Source: CAZUCU01 sp964618845 (GTDB lineage Bacteria > Patescibacteriota > Minisyncoccia > Phycocordibacterales > JAACPR01). From it: a stretch of DNA of 64,000 nt. How positions within the stretch are numbered: position 1 is the stretch's first letter; the number at the start of each line of letters is the position of its first letter. A model generated the notes under the pieces. That model was not told the DNA's origin and did not search any database. It was given only the letters and a program-made list of their open reading frames with translations. Shown one piece after another: positions 7,237 through 16,328 of the stretch. A program made the position numbers and the translations under genes. The stretch is taken from contig CAZUCU010000002.1 of assembly GCA_964618845.1 (NCBI GenBank), forward strand, positions 1-64,000. Direction: 5' to 3'.

Positions 7237-9051
7237 TTAATTTTTTATCATCTTTAGAAAGATATCATGGGTTATATTAAATTTAGCTCTGGCCTGCATT
7301 CTTTTTTTGCCTTTCTTCTGCTTTTCTCGAAGTTTCATTTTTCGAGTAATATCTCCACCATATAAATAATCTGTAACATTTTTTCGCATAGCAGAAATAG
7401 TTTTTGAAGATAAAATTCTTCCATTTGCTTTGGCTTGAATTTTTGTAGCAAAAAGCTGTCGAGGTAAAATTTTATATAATTTTTCTACAGCCCTCTCTGC
7501 TTCCTCCTGAACCCTTGTCTGCGAAACAATTTTTGTAAATGCAGGAAAAACTTCTTCTGCAATCAAAATTTCAAGCTTGGTAACATCAGCATTTTTCATG
7601 TTGGTAAGTTCATAGGAAAGTGAAGCATATCCAGCTGTTACACTTTTCAATTCATCAAAAAAATTTCTCATTAATTCCCTAAGTGGCATTTCTAAATGAA
7701 TTGATTGTCTACCTCCCAAATGATTAGTATTTCCAACTATTGCTTCATGAGAATATAAAATTTGCATTAATGGACCTATGTATTCGCTTGGTACTATAAT
7801 ATTTACTTTTATCCAGGGTTCCTTGACCTCTAAAATATCACCATGATCTGGAAAAAGGGTTGGGGAATAAATCATTGTTCCCTGCCCCGCCGAAGCTTTC
7901 GCGTAGAGGGGAGATTCTCTTTTGGTCTTTACTAAATAATTTATGGTCGGCAAAGTTACAACTAAATTTAAACCAAATTCTCTTTTTAGTCTCTCGGTAA
8001 TAATTTCTAAATGAAGCATTCCGAGAAATCCACACCTAAATCCTCTCCCCAAGGTTCCCGATGACTCTTCTTCATAAGTAAAACTTGAATCAGATAATTT
8101 TAATTTTCCAAGTGCATTTCTAAGAAAATCAAAATCATCTTGGCTTTCTGGAAAAATAGAGGCCCAAACAACGGGATTCGGATCCTTGTAACCAGCAAGC
8201 GGTTCGACAAAACTTCCATCATAAATAATAGTGTCCCCAACCTTAGCAACCCCCGGTCTTTTTATTCCTGTTACGATATATCCAATTTCACCCTGTAAAA
8301 GAGTGCTCTTTTTTTTCTTATCAGGAGAAAAAATTCCTACCTCATTAGTAATAAAACTTTCTCCTGCTATTTTGAATTTCAATCTCTTTCCAGATTCTAA
8401 GACCCCATCAAAAACTCTGGTATATATAATAACCCCTTGGTGATTAGAATATTCAAAATCAAAAACTAAGGCCCTTAAATCTTTTTCTTTCAAATTCAAA
8501 GAAGAGTTTTTAGGTGGTGGAATTTTTGAGATAACAGCTCGAAGTAAATCTTTCACTCCATTACCAGTCTTACCAGAAGTTTCTAAAATTTCCTCTGGAT
8601 CAATATTCAAAAGTTCTGCCACTTCAATCTTTGTATCTTCAACTCTTGCATTTGGTGAATCCACCTTTGAAAGAACAGGAATAATTTTTAATCCCATTTC
8701 TTTGGCCATTTCTAAAGTAGTAAGAGTTTGAGCTTGAACCCCCTGAGATGCATCCACAAGCAAAATTGAACCCTCAACTGCTTTTAAAGCTCTTGAAACT
8801 TCATAAGAAAAATCTATGTGTCCAGGGGTATCTATTAAATTTAAAATATAACCTTCAAATTCCATTTGAACAGGTGTCATTTTAATGGTAATACCCCTCT
8901 CTTGTTCTAACTCCATATTATCTAAAACCTGATCTTTCATTTTTCTTTTATCAATAGTATGTGTAATTTCAAGCATACGATCAGCCAAGGTCGATTTACC
9001 GTGGTCAATATGAGCAATAATACTGAAGTTTCTAATTTTATTTAAATCCAT
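7237..9051 (-). CDS. lepA: Elongation factor 4 (LepA), ribosomal back-translocase GTPase
   Basis: 604 aa, full length. G-domain motifs: AHIDHGKSTLADRM (P-loop) near residue 13, DTPGHIDF (G3) and the G4 motif given as SKVD in place of NKxD. The EF-G-like domains and the LepA-specific C-terminal domain (RGFRCGFLGMLHLEI, then QAKANGRILSSKTI) follow. It remodels stalled ribosomes in a GTP-dependent way. A short segment, ESPLYAKASAGQG, interrupts the usual region before the PDxGDI block and corresponds to a GC-rich palindrome at 7881-7914; see separate entry. Confidence 0.97.
   Translation of the reverse strand: MDLNKIRNFSIIAHIDHGKSTLADRMLEITHTIDKRKMKDQVLDNMELEQERGITIKMTPVQMEFEGYILNLIDTPGHIDFSYEVSRALKAVEGSILLVDASQGVQAQTLTTLEMAKEMGLKIIPVLSKVDSPNARVEDTKIEVAELLNIDPEEILETSGKTGNGVKDLLRAVISKIPPPKNSSLNLKEKDLRALVFDFEYSNHQGVIIYTRVFDGVLESGKRLKFKIAGESFITNEVGIFSPDKKKKSTLLQGEIGYIVTGIKRPGVAKVGDTIIYDGSFVEPLAGYKDPNPVVWASIFPESQDDFDFLRNALGKLKLSDSSFTYEEESSGTLGRGFRCGFLGMLHLEIITERLKREFGLNLVVTLPTINYLVKTKRESPLYAKASAGQGTMIYSPTLFPDHGDILEVKEPWIKVNIIVPSEYIGPLMQILYSHEAIVGNTNHLGGRQSIHLEMPLRELMRNFFDELKSVTAGYASLSYELTNMKNADVTKLEILIAEEVFPAFTKIVSQTRVQEEAERAVEKLYKILPRQLFATKIQAKANGRILSSKTISAMRKNVTDYLYGGDITRKMKLREKQKKGKKRMQARAKFNITHDIFLKMIKN
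7881..7914. repeat. In-frame palindromic insertion within lepA
   Basis: A GC-rich segment (CCTGCCCCGCCGAAGC through GCGTAGAGGGGA) in an AT-rich gene encodes PLYAKASAGQG. Its ends, GCCCC...GGGG, and centre GAAGCTTTC are partly self-complementary. A similar sequence (GCCCCGAGCTTTGTCGAGGGG) occurs in frame in the reductase gene at 40615-40635. Confidence 0.6.
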
Positions 9052-9081
9052 AGTATCCTATACTAATCCAAAACCAACTTT

Positions 9082-10755
9082 TTACAACTCCTCTTCCACT
9101 TCTGGAGCAAGGGGTTTTATTTTCCAGAACTTATGTTTAATTGTCTTCATCACAATTTTAATTTCTCTGTTCCTAATAACTATCAAAAATACAAAAGCAC
9201 AAATTAAACCCGATATCCCAGCAAAGAATCCTTGCATAAAAATCCCCCAAAAAGTACTCAGATTAAAGAAATTATCCAAAATGTTTAGCGAGAAAAAAGA
9301 AATTAAAAAAGCAATTAAGGATCCAGACAAACTTTGCCAAACGGTTTTAAGCATATCTAAATTAATGATCTTTCCCAAATTGCCCAAGAATACAATCAAT
9401 AAAATCATATAAATCACTTGTCCCAAAGAAAAAGAGATCGCTAATGCCAAGACAGAAATATCATCAATATTTTGAAGTCGAAGAATTTCTTTTATAAAAA
9501 TAACTGAATCAGAATTCAATAATTTTATAAAATATTTTGAAGAGAAAATTATAGAAAAAAAAGAAACCAAAGTAACCAAAAATGGTCTTAATGTTTTCTC
9601 CATTGAATAATAAGCCCGCAAAAATAACAAAGAAATGCTCTGTGCAAATATAGATACAGTAAAAATAGCCAATGAGGCCGCTACCAATCTGGTAGACTCC
9701 CAATCAAAATTTCCAGAACCCAAAATAACTCTAACAATTTGAGCCCTAAGAACGATAAACATTGCCATAATCAAAAAAGACCAGAAAATAATATGTTTCA
9801 ATGCTTTATTAATACTTTCATAAAATTTATTCATTTCATTATTTTGAAAATATTTAGATAAAGAAGGAAATGCAGCTAATGAATAGGAAACACCAATTAT
9901 TGCAAGAGGAATAGCAGAAAGATTATAAGACAAATTGAAAACAGAAATTGACCCATAAATCATGGAAGAGGCCAAAAACGTCATGAAAATTAAAATACCC
10001 TGATTAGCAAACATAGATGCCGTTCTCGGAAATGAATTAGAGACAATAAACCAGATTTCTTTTATTTTTATGTCAAAAGTAAATTTGGGGTATATGTTTT
10101 TTTCAAATATAAAAGGAATTTGAAAAAAAAGATGCAATGTTGCACCGATAATAACTCCATAAGCCAAACCAACTAATCCGTATTTAGGGTACAAAAATAC
10201 TATCCCTAAAATTATTCCCAAATTATAAAGTATTGGAGATACAGCATAAACAGTAAATTTTTTATAAGACTGAACCAAACCTCCAATCAAACTAGAAAAA
10301 GATAAAATAATTGGTTGTATTAGCAATATTTTGGTAATCAAAATAAGTTCATTACCATAATCTGAATTTAATAAATTAGGAACAACCAAAGACAAAAACT
10401 TAGGAACCATAAAAAAAGAAATAGATAAAATTAAAAAAGATAAAATACTTAATACCGTAAAAATTGAATTAGTAATTTTTTTAATTTTTTGATGGTCTTC
10501 TAAAGATTTGACAAACATCGGTACTAAAACCGATATAGATACCAACGATGAAACAATTACAAAAATTAGATCAGGAAGCTTAAAAGAAGCATAGTAAATG
10601 TCTAGTTCCAAACTTGTACCAAATTCATTTGCCAAAAGTCTATCTCTAAAAAGAGCAAAAATTTGAGAAATTATAGAAAAGAAAGCCAAAACATAAGCAG
10701 CTTCGTGTAAATCACTTATTTCCTTTCTAAAAATTGCTCTGACTTTATTAACCAT
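9082..10755 (-). CDS. murJ: MurJ/MviN-type lipid II flippase
   Basis: 557 aa with about 14 membrane helices. The first cytoplasmic segment, RDRLLANEFGTSLELDIYYASFKLPD, contains the conserved Arg-Asp and the DxxxxAFxxPD-like block of MurJ; later blocks include SLAAFPSLSKYF. It flips lipid II across the membrane for peptidoglycan synthesis. The start codon lies two bases after the stop of the O-antigen-ligase-like gene, so the two are co-transcribed. Confidence 0.9.
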   Translation of the reverse strand: MVNKVRAIFRKEISDLHEAAYVLAFFSIISQIFALFRDRLLANEFGTSLELDIYYASFKLPDLIFVIVSSLVSISVLVPMFVKSLEDHQKIKKITNSIFTVLSILSFLILSISFFMVPKFLSLVVPNLLNSDYGNELILITKILLIQPIILSFSSLIGGLVQSYKKFTVYAVSPILYNLGIILGIVFLYPKYGLVGLAYGVIIGATLHLFFQIPFIFEKNIYPKFTFDIKIKEIWFIVSNSFPRTASMFANQGILIFMTFLASSMIYGSISVFNLSYNLSAIPLAIIGVSYSLAAFPSLSKYFQNNEMNKFYESINKALKHIIFWSFLIMAMFIVLRAQIVRVILGSGNFDWESTRLVAASLAIFTVSIFAQSISLLFLRAYYSMEKTLRPFLVTLVSFFSIIFSSKYFIKLLNSDSVIFIKEILRLQNIDDISVLALAISFSLGQVIYMILLIVFLGNLGKIINLDMLKTVWQSLSGSLIAFLISFFSLNILDNFFNLSTFWGIFMQGFFAGISGLICAFVFLIVIRNREIKIVMKTIKHKFWKIKPLAPEVEEEL

Positions 10756-10757
10756 TT

Positions 10758-13082
10758 TTATTCCTCTTCTTTTTCTTCGACTGGTAAATCTTCTTCTGAT
10801 TCTGGTGTTTCTTCTTCACCAATAGCACCCAAACCAAATTTTAAGTTATTCAAAATATTTAAGATTTCTTGATTATCTGGATTTGTTGTCTTCAAATCTT
10901 CAAATTGAACAATCGCCTCCTCCTTTCTTCCTAATTTATCATAACTTAAACCAAGAAAATACTTAGCATTTGCAAATACTTTATTTAGCACAACTGCTCT
11001 TTCAAATGCGGAAACCGAACCAATGTAATCTTTTTGATTATATCTAAGTAATCCCAATTGAAAATATAAATTTGGATTATTTGGTTCTATACTGATTGCC
11101 AGATCCAAACTTTGAATAGCACTCGAAATATTACCTTCACTTACCTGAATTTGAGATAACAAGAAATTTGCATCAACAAATCTTGGTTTAATTTCTAAAG
11201 CCTTATTAATATAATTTTTGGCTTCATTAATATTGCCAGCATTAAAAGAGACTCTGGCCATATCTATATATATTCCGGGATTTTTAGGATTGACTTCAAG
11301 GGCTTTTTTATAAATTTCCATTGCTTGATCATATGACCCATCAACTTTCAAAGAAACCAGCTGTGAATATGTATCAGCAAGAGAGTAATAATTAATGTAA
11401 TTATTTTTGTCAAAATTAATAGCAGCAACAGATGCATTTATAGAATTTCCCAAAAGTTCTCTAAAAGAGTCTACTGTAGATTTATTGTTTAAATCAGAAG
11501 AAGACAAAAGATTATTTATTTCAATTTTATAATATTCACTAAGTGCCCTTAAATTTAGATCAGTTTGATTAAATTTTAAAGAGTTAAACAAATTTTCTCT
11601 GGTTAAGTTCAGATTACCCACCATTAATTGCTGATTTGCTTTATCAAAAAATACAATTGAAATAAATTGTTTAGTACATATATAACCAAAATAAATAACA
11701 AAAACCATCAAAGTAATTACAGAGAAAACATAAATAAAACTAATCTTAGGTTTCTGATCAACTGAAATTTTATAACTTTTATAAAATTTATTTATATTCA
11801 AATTTCCCAAGAAGATTCCCAGGAAAACAAAAAAATAAACTAACACAACCATCGACGGAACTTGCAAAAATAAAGCAATAACAAAAAAGATAATAGAAAA
11901 GGAAGTTAATATATTAATTCTACTCAAAGATAAGTTATCTGTCTTTTTGAATAAAATCTTCAAAGAATTCCACAAAATCATTATTATCAAAAACAACCAA
12001 GCCAGACTTCCAAATATTCCTACTTGTGAGGGCAGACTAAAAAAATAGGAATAACCATACACGAAATCAGAACCCCAATAATTAGATTGAATAATTGGAT
12101 CTGGTTTATGTTTTTGCCAAGATCTTTCAAATCTGTTTAATCCGGAACCAAATAAAGGATCTTCTACTAGAACATTTTTAGTAGTTTCAAATGTACTGCT
12201 AATACTTGGTTTTATCTCTGAAAAATAAATATTAAATTTTTTGTCAACAAAATCAGAAACAAAATTACCAATCAATATCATAACAAAGGAGACTAAAAAT
12301 ATTGCAATAATTCCATACGGAAAATTCTTGCCAACAAAATTAGAATTGTTTTGTTTTTGAGAAACTAATTTATAAATTAGATATAAAATTGACGACACAG
12401 CAAGTAAAATCCAAACTACTATTTCACTAACAATAATCGTTATAAAAATAGAGATCAGAAGTCCAAATAAAGAAATATAAAACATTGGGTCCTTTTTCTT
12501 TTTCAAATCTAAAATCAAACAAGAAAAAATAACACCGAAAGCTGAGATAACCCCAAAATCCGTCCATTTTCCGATTGTATTAACCGCATTATTTGTAAAA
12601 AAACCAAAATTTGGTAAATCAAATAAAATATAAATTAAGTTAAAAAATAAACTTAAAATCAGAGAAATATATATAACAAAAAATGATACAAGAATTTTAT
12701 TTTCACTATTTAAATAGCTACTTAATAACAATGAAGAAATAAATAAAATCAAAATACCAGAAAAAGATCTAAAATTTAGGTCAATACCAAAAAGAGAAAT
12801 TATCAAATTATCAGAAAAGAAAGCAGAAAGCAAAGAAAAAATTATCACTAATAATATGGAGAGAAAAGTTAGATTAAAAGGTATCTTAAAATCATTTTTT
12901 CTAAGTTGACCAATTGAAAAAAACACAAGTGAAATTAAAACCGCTCCAAAAAATAGACCAAATTTTAAATTATTAGCAGAAAAATTATTATTTGGCCAAA
13001 AAATAAAAGGCAAAAAAAATGAAGATAAAATAATAAAAAAACCCGAAAGGAAATCAAAATTTAAAATTGCTTTATAATTCAT
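10758..13082 (-). CDS. O-antigen ligase-like membrane protein with C-terminal TPR repeats
   Basis: About 774 aa from MNYKAILNFDF (13082), preferred over a start 13 codons upstream because the membrane domain begins there. Some 11-12 hydrophobic helices cover residues 1-470, with a periplasmic loop (EDPLFGSGLNRFERSW) typical of Wzy/WaaL-type proteins. Several TPR units follow (about 560-750; ALEVNPKNPGIYIDMARVSF, ALEIKPRFVDANFLLSQI and others), then an acidic tail. It probably polymerises or ligates a surface glycan; the partner murJ is next in the operon. The substrate is unknown. Confidence 0.78.
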   Translation of the reverse strand: MNYKAILNFDFLSGFFIILSSFFLPFIFWPNNNFSANNLKFGLFFGAVLISLVFFSIGQLRKNDFKIPFNLTFLSILLVIIFSLLSAFFSDNLIISLFGIDLNFRSFSGILILFISSLLLSSYLNSENKILVSFFVIYISLILSLFFNLIYILFDLPNFGFFTNNAVNTIGKWTDFGVISAFGVIFSCLILDLKKKKDPMFYISLFGLLISIFITIIVSEIVVWILLAVSSILYLIYKLVSQKQNNSNFVGKNFPYGIIAIFLVSFVMILIGNFVSDFVDKKFNIYFSEIKPSISSTFETTKNVLVEDPLFGSGLNRFERSWQKHKPDPIIQSNYWGSDFVYGYSYFFSLPSQVGIFGSLAWLFLIIMILWNSLKILFKKTDNLSLSRINILTSFSIIFFVIALFLQVPSMVVLVYFFVFLGIFLGNLNINKFYKSYKISVDQKPKISFIYVFSVITLMVFVIYFGYICTKQFISIVFFDKANQQLMVGNLNLTRENLFNSLKFNQTDLNLRALSEYYKIEINNLLSSSDLNNKSTVDSFRELLGNSINASVAAINFDKNNYINYYSLADTYSQLVSLKVDGSYDQAMEIYKKALEVNPKNPGIYIDMARVSFNAGNINEAKNYINKALEIKPRFVDANFLLSQIQVSEGNISSAIQSLDLAISIEPNNPNLYFQLGLLRYNQKDYIGSVSAFERAVVLNKVFANAKYFLGLSYDKLGRKEEAIVQFEDLKTTNPDNQEILNILNNLKFGLGAIGEEETPESEEDLPVEEKEEE

Positions 13083-13136
13083 AATATTTTTATAAATAAT
13101 AATGTCATTATTATACATCAAAAATAAAAACTATAA

Positions 13137-13168
13137 ACAAAAAATTCACTTTTTGGTGAATTTTTTGT
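13137..13168. terminator. Intrinsic terminator, probably of RNase P RNA
   Basis: A 13-bp perfect stem (ACAAAAAATTCAC / GTGAATTTTTTGT, 6-nt loop) between the ligase-like gene and rnpB. T-rich sequence on either side makes it usable in both directions; on the minus strand it follows the RNase P RNA 3' end. Confidence 0.7.
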
Positions 13169-13176
13169 TTTTAATT

Positions 13177-13573
13177 GAGCTGTGTCTATAAGCCGGATTC
13201 TGTAAGTCCGTCAGACAGACCTGATAATTATTTATCTGGACTAACAATTACTCATTAGTTCTAGCGATTCTTTCCACTTCACCAAAACTACGTAGGACAA
13301 GCCTATTTCGTCAGGGTTTTGCAGAACACGATCTTGCATAGAAGTAAGGATTTAGCCGTTTCACTCTTGTGTTTCCACAAAATTAACCGCCCGAAGACGG
13401 ATTCTTCACCTTTCGGATCAGACGTCACTGTTCGCACCTCGTTCATTCTTTTTTTGATTAAAATCAAAAAAAGAGCAAAGGTGGGTATTACCCACTACCA
13501 TTTTTCTCAAGACAAACTTGAGACTATGTCCGGACTTTCCTCCCTATAATATAAATTATAGAGCAATTATCCA
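13177..13573 (-). ncRNA. rnpB: RNase P RNA
   Basis: On the minus strand the 5' part contains GGAGGAAAGTCCGGAC, the universal P4/J-region sequence, and the 3' part ACAGAATCCGGCTTAT, its conserved partner. Between them are AGAGTGAAACGGCTAAATCC and other bacterial type A landmarks. About 390 nt, with an AT-rich hairpin (near 13450-13475) in a variable arm. It is the catalytic RNA that matures tRNA 5' ends. The exact ends are estimated from the conserved blocks. Confidence 0.93.
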
Positions 13574-13602
13574 ACACAACCTACCAAATTATAAAACAAA
13601 TC

Positions 13603-14097
13603 TTAATAAAGATCAATAGAATCTCCAATTTTTAGATTAGAGTCTCTAAAAAGGCCGGTATTTACTTCTAAAACATACTTACTTGGATTTTGGGGTCTAA
13701 AGACTTTAGGATAGGTTTTTGGATCGACATTTTCTGCAACATCTACAATAGTTCCAAATTTATCAAACCAAATTATATCAATAGAATAGTTCATATCTTT
13801 CATCCAAATTCCATGAAAATCTTCTTCTTCAAAAATAAAAAACATACCATGATTTTCTTTCAATTGTTTGGTATTAGAAAGACCGTTAATTTTTTCTTCA
13901 AACGAATCAGCAATCTTTGCCTTTACAGAAACTGGACCCATAACAATTATCTTGAAATCAAAAAAATTTTTTTCAATATAGTTTTTAGAATAAAAATATA
14001 AAGTTGGAGTATAAGATAAAAAGAAAATAAAAACACCAAGACTTAAAAATATCTTTCCGACAGACAAAAAAAGATTCTTAGTTGGATATATTTGCAT
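13603..14097 (-). CDS. DUF192-family exported protein
   Basis: About 164 aa from MQIYPTKNLF (14097), chosen because it follows the stop of the upstream gene; a longer frame would overlap that gene. One N-terminal membrane segment, then a DUF192 domain with GLSNTKQL, HGMFFIFEEEDFHGIWMKDM and the SIDIIWFD and NPSKYVLEVN blocks. The domain is a small beta-barrel of unknown function, usually outside the membrane. Confidence 0.85.
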   Translation of the reverse strand: MQIYPTKNLFLSVGKIFLSLGVFIFFLSYTPTLYFYSKNYIEKNFFDFKIIVMGPVSVKAKIADSFEEKINGLSNTKQLKENHGMFFIFEEEDFHGIWMKDMNYSIDIIWFDKFGTIVDVAENVDPKTYPKVFRPQNPSKYVLEVNTGLFRDSNLKIGDSIDLY

Positions 14098-14099
14098 AG

Positions 14100-14618
14100 T
14101 TAAAGAGTTGAAAGTAGTCTTCCAAAAATTCTTATTTTCATATATTTTACCCATCTTTGAGTTTCTCTATCTCTACCAAAATAAAACATAAACCCAGCAC
14201 GAACAATTGAAGAAACATTACTTTTTTCTTTTATTTTTATATAAGTTTGTTGGTTTTTTTCATATAAACTAAATTCCCAAGTTCCCTTCATAGTATCACT
14301 ACTATCAGTCATTTCTATAACCAATTTATTTCCTTCGTCCTTTTCAATCTGTCTATATTTTCTAAAACTATTATTATCTAAAATTTCTGTCCAGGCATAA
14401 AGGTTCTGATATCTTCTCAATTCCACAAATGAAACATCCTTTTTGCCCTTAGAATAATTTTCTATATCAACTAAAATATCCCAAACCTCGGATTTCCTTT
14501 CTTGAATTATAAAATTATATTCCCCTTCATAGTCTCCACCACTCATATAACCTGTAATAACCGCAACAATTAATATAAAAACGATTACAGACAACGTTAA
14601 AGAAAATATTCTTTGCAT
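14100..14618 (-). CDS. SRPBCC/START-like lipid-binding fold protein with membrane anchor
   Basis: 172 aa. An N-terminal hydrophobic helix (about 5-24) is followed by a domain with the SRPBCC pattern: IQERKSEVWDILVDIENYSKGKKDV near the start and an alternating beta core (EMTDSSDTMKGTWEFSLYEK). These domains bind hydrophobic ligands. Placed between AlkD-like and DUF192 genes in the same direction, with only a 2-nt gap to the latter. The ligand is unknown. Confidence 0.65.
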   Translation of the reverse strand: MQRIFSLTLSVIVFILIVAVITGYMSGGDYEGEYNFIIQERKSEVWDILVDIENYSKGKKDVSFVELRRYQNLYAWTEILDNNSFRKYRQIEKDEGNKLVIEMTDSSDTMKGTWEFSLYEKNQQTYIKIKEKSNVSSIVRAGFMFYFGRDRETQRWVKYMKIRIFGRLLSTL

Positions 14619-14626
14619 ATTTATAA

Positions 14627-15340
14627 TTATAATACTTTTTGTAGATAATGTTTTTTCTTTTTCACACCAAGTCTTTCAATAGAATATCTGAGCATGGTTC
14701 GTGGCATCTTGGGATGATTTTTATCTAAAAATTGAATAAGAAATTTTTCATTTATTTTACCAGATTCTCTAAGCATCCAACCAACAGCTTTTTGAATTAA
14801 ATCGTTTTTGTCATTTAAAAGTAAAATAGAAATTTTTTCTAAATCTTCAAGATCCTCTTTTTTAATGAGTGAAAATGTTGCCAAAACCGAAATTCTTCTT
14901 TCCCAAACATTTTTAGATTTAACAAGCTTGTATAGAATTTTTCTTTCTTTTTTATTTCTTAGAAGGTAATCCCCCACTATATACGGAGCCGAAGTATCAA
15001 CTAAATCCCAGTTATTTATATATTTCAAATTTTTAAAATAAAAATCATAATAACTTCTCATTTCTCGGTGTTTACTTCTCGCTGTCTCATAGAGATTTCT
15101 CAAACACACCAGCCCCGCAAACCGAACTTCATGAACTTTATTTTTCAAAAGTTCCTGAATCTCATCCAAAGTCAAAATATATTTTTGGCAAACCTTTCTA
15201 ATTTCTGGCACGGTAATCCCCCAAAATATATCACCTTCTCCATATTCACCTTTTCCCGTTTTAAAAAATTTTTTTAAACATTCTGCTTTTTTTGGATTTC
15301 TGAGTTTTTGAATTTTCCTTAAAATTTTTTCCATTTTCAT
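14627..15340 (-). CDS. AlkD-like DNA alkylation repair protein (HEAT-repeat)
   Basis: 237 aa. ALK repeats with FFKTGKGEYGEGDIFWGITVPEIRKVCQKY at the N-terminus, then HEVRFAGLVCL and a central NWDLVDTSAPYIVGDYL (Trp/Asp pair characteristic of AlkD) and WERRISVLATF. AlkD excises bulky or cationic alkylated bases without base flipping. Its ATG overlaps the stop of the upstream exchanger gene (TAATG), so it is translationally coupled to it. Confidence 0.85.
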   Translation of the reverse strand: MKMEKILRKIQKLRNPKKAECLKKFFKTGKGEYGEGDIFWGITVPEIRKVCQKYILTLDEIQELLKNKVHEVRFAGLVCLRNLYETARSKHREMRSYYDFYFKNLKYINNWDLVDTSAPYIVGDYLLRNKKERKILYKLVKSKNVWERRISVLATFSLIKKEDLEDLEKISILLLNDKNDLIQKAVGWMLRESGKINEKFLIQFLDKNHPKMPRTMLRYSIERLGVKKKKHYLQKVL

Positions 15341-16302
15341 TATCCTCTCATTACTAAATATACAATATAAATAATATAAAATATGATAAACAAAAATCCT
15401 TCTACCCTATCGATTGTTCTTCTTTTGTATGTAAATAAAGATAGAAACAGAAAAATTGTGGCTATCAAGGTTATAAATAGATCAAATATTAGAGATGTAG
15501 AAAAGGGCAAGGGTCTTATTATAGCGCTAACACCTAAAATCCAAAATATATTAAAAATATTTGAACCAACAATGTTACCAACTGCAATATCAATATTTTT
15601 TCTATAGGCCGCGACGGCTGACGTTGCAAGTTCTGGAAGTGATGTACCAATAGCCACAACTGTAAGACCAATCAAGGACTGACTTACCCCCAAAAGAGTG
15701 GCAAAATATACTGCTCCATCGACAATCCATTTGCCACCAACCACCAAACCAACAAGACCAGAGATAATCATTAAATATGATTTCCAAACCTGATATACTT
15801 TTGGATTTTCTCCACTTGAATTTGATTCATTATTTTTGGCAATACTCAAAACGTAATACAAGAAAATAGCAAAAAAAGAAATTAAAATCATACCATCCAT
15901 TCTTGAAAGACCCATCCATGCACCGAGTTCAACTGTCTTATCCGAAACCAAAAAAAATAAAACTAATACAGCCAAAAAAGCAAAGGGAATTTCTTTCCAG
16001 GTCGTTCCTTTATTAACGGTCAAAGGACAGATAATTGAGGAGATACCAAGAATTAACAAAATGTTTACAATATTGCTTCCTAATATATTTCCAATCGCGA
16101 TATCAGTATTGCCTTTTATACTAGCCAAGATGTTAACAATCAATTCCGGCATTGAAGTCCCAAAAGCAACAATGGTGAGACCGATCACCAAAGTTGACAC
16201 ACCCCACCTAAAAGCCAAAGAAGAAGCTCCACCAACCAACAAATCTGCACCTTTAATTAATAAAACAAAACCAATTAAAAATAAAATTATTACTAAAAAC
16301 AT
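15340..16302 (-). CDS. Na+/Ca2+ antiporter, CaCA family (YrbG-like)
   Basis: 320 aa with about ten helices and the two inverted alpha-repeats of the CaCA superfamily: GTSMPELIVNILAS..GNILGSNIVNILLILG and GTSLPELATSAVAA..GNIVGSNIFNIFWILG. The conserved acidic residues of both PEL motifs are present. It exports Ca2+ in exchange for Na+ or H+. It precedes the AlkD-like gene with a 3-nt overlap. Confidence 0.92.
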   Translation of the reverse strand: MFLVIILFLIGFVLLIKGADLLVGGASSLAFRWGVSTLVIGLTIVAFGTSMPELIVNILASIKGNTDIAIGNILGSNIVNILLILGISSIICPLTVNKGTTWKEIPFAFLAVLVLFFLVSDKTVELGAWMGLSRMDGMILISFFAIFLYYVLSIAKNNESNSSGENPKVYQVWKSYLMIISGLVGLVVGGKWIVDGAVYFATLLGVSQSLIGLTVVAIGTSLPELATSAVAAYRKNIDIAVGNIVGSNIFNIFWILGVSAIIRPLPFSTSLIFDLFITLIATIFLFLSLFTYKRRTIDRVEGFLFIIFYIIYIVYLVMRG

Positions 16303-16328
16303 ATAGATAATTTTATCATTTTTATCTT

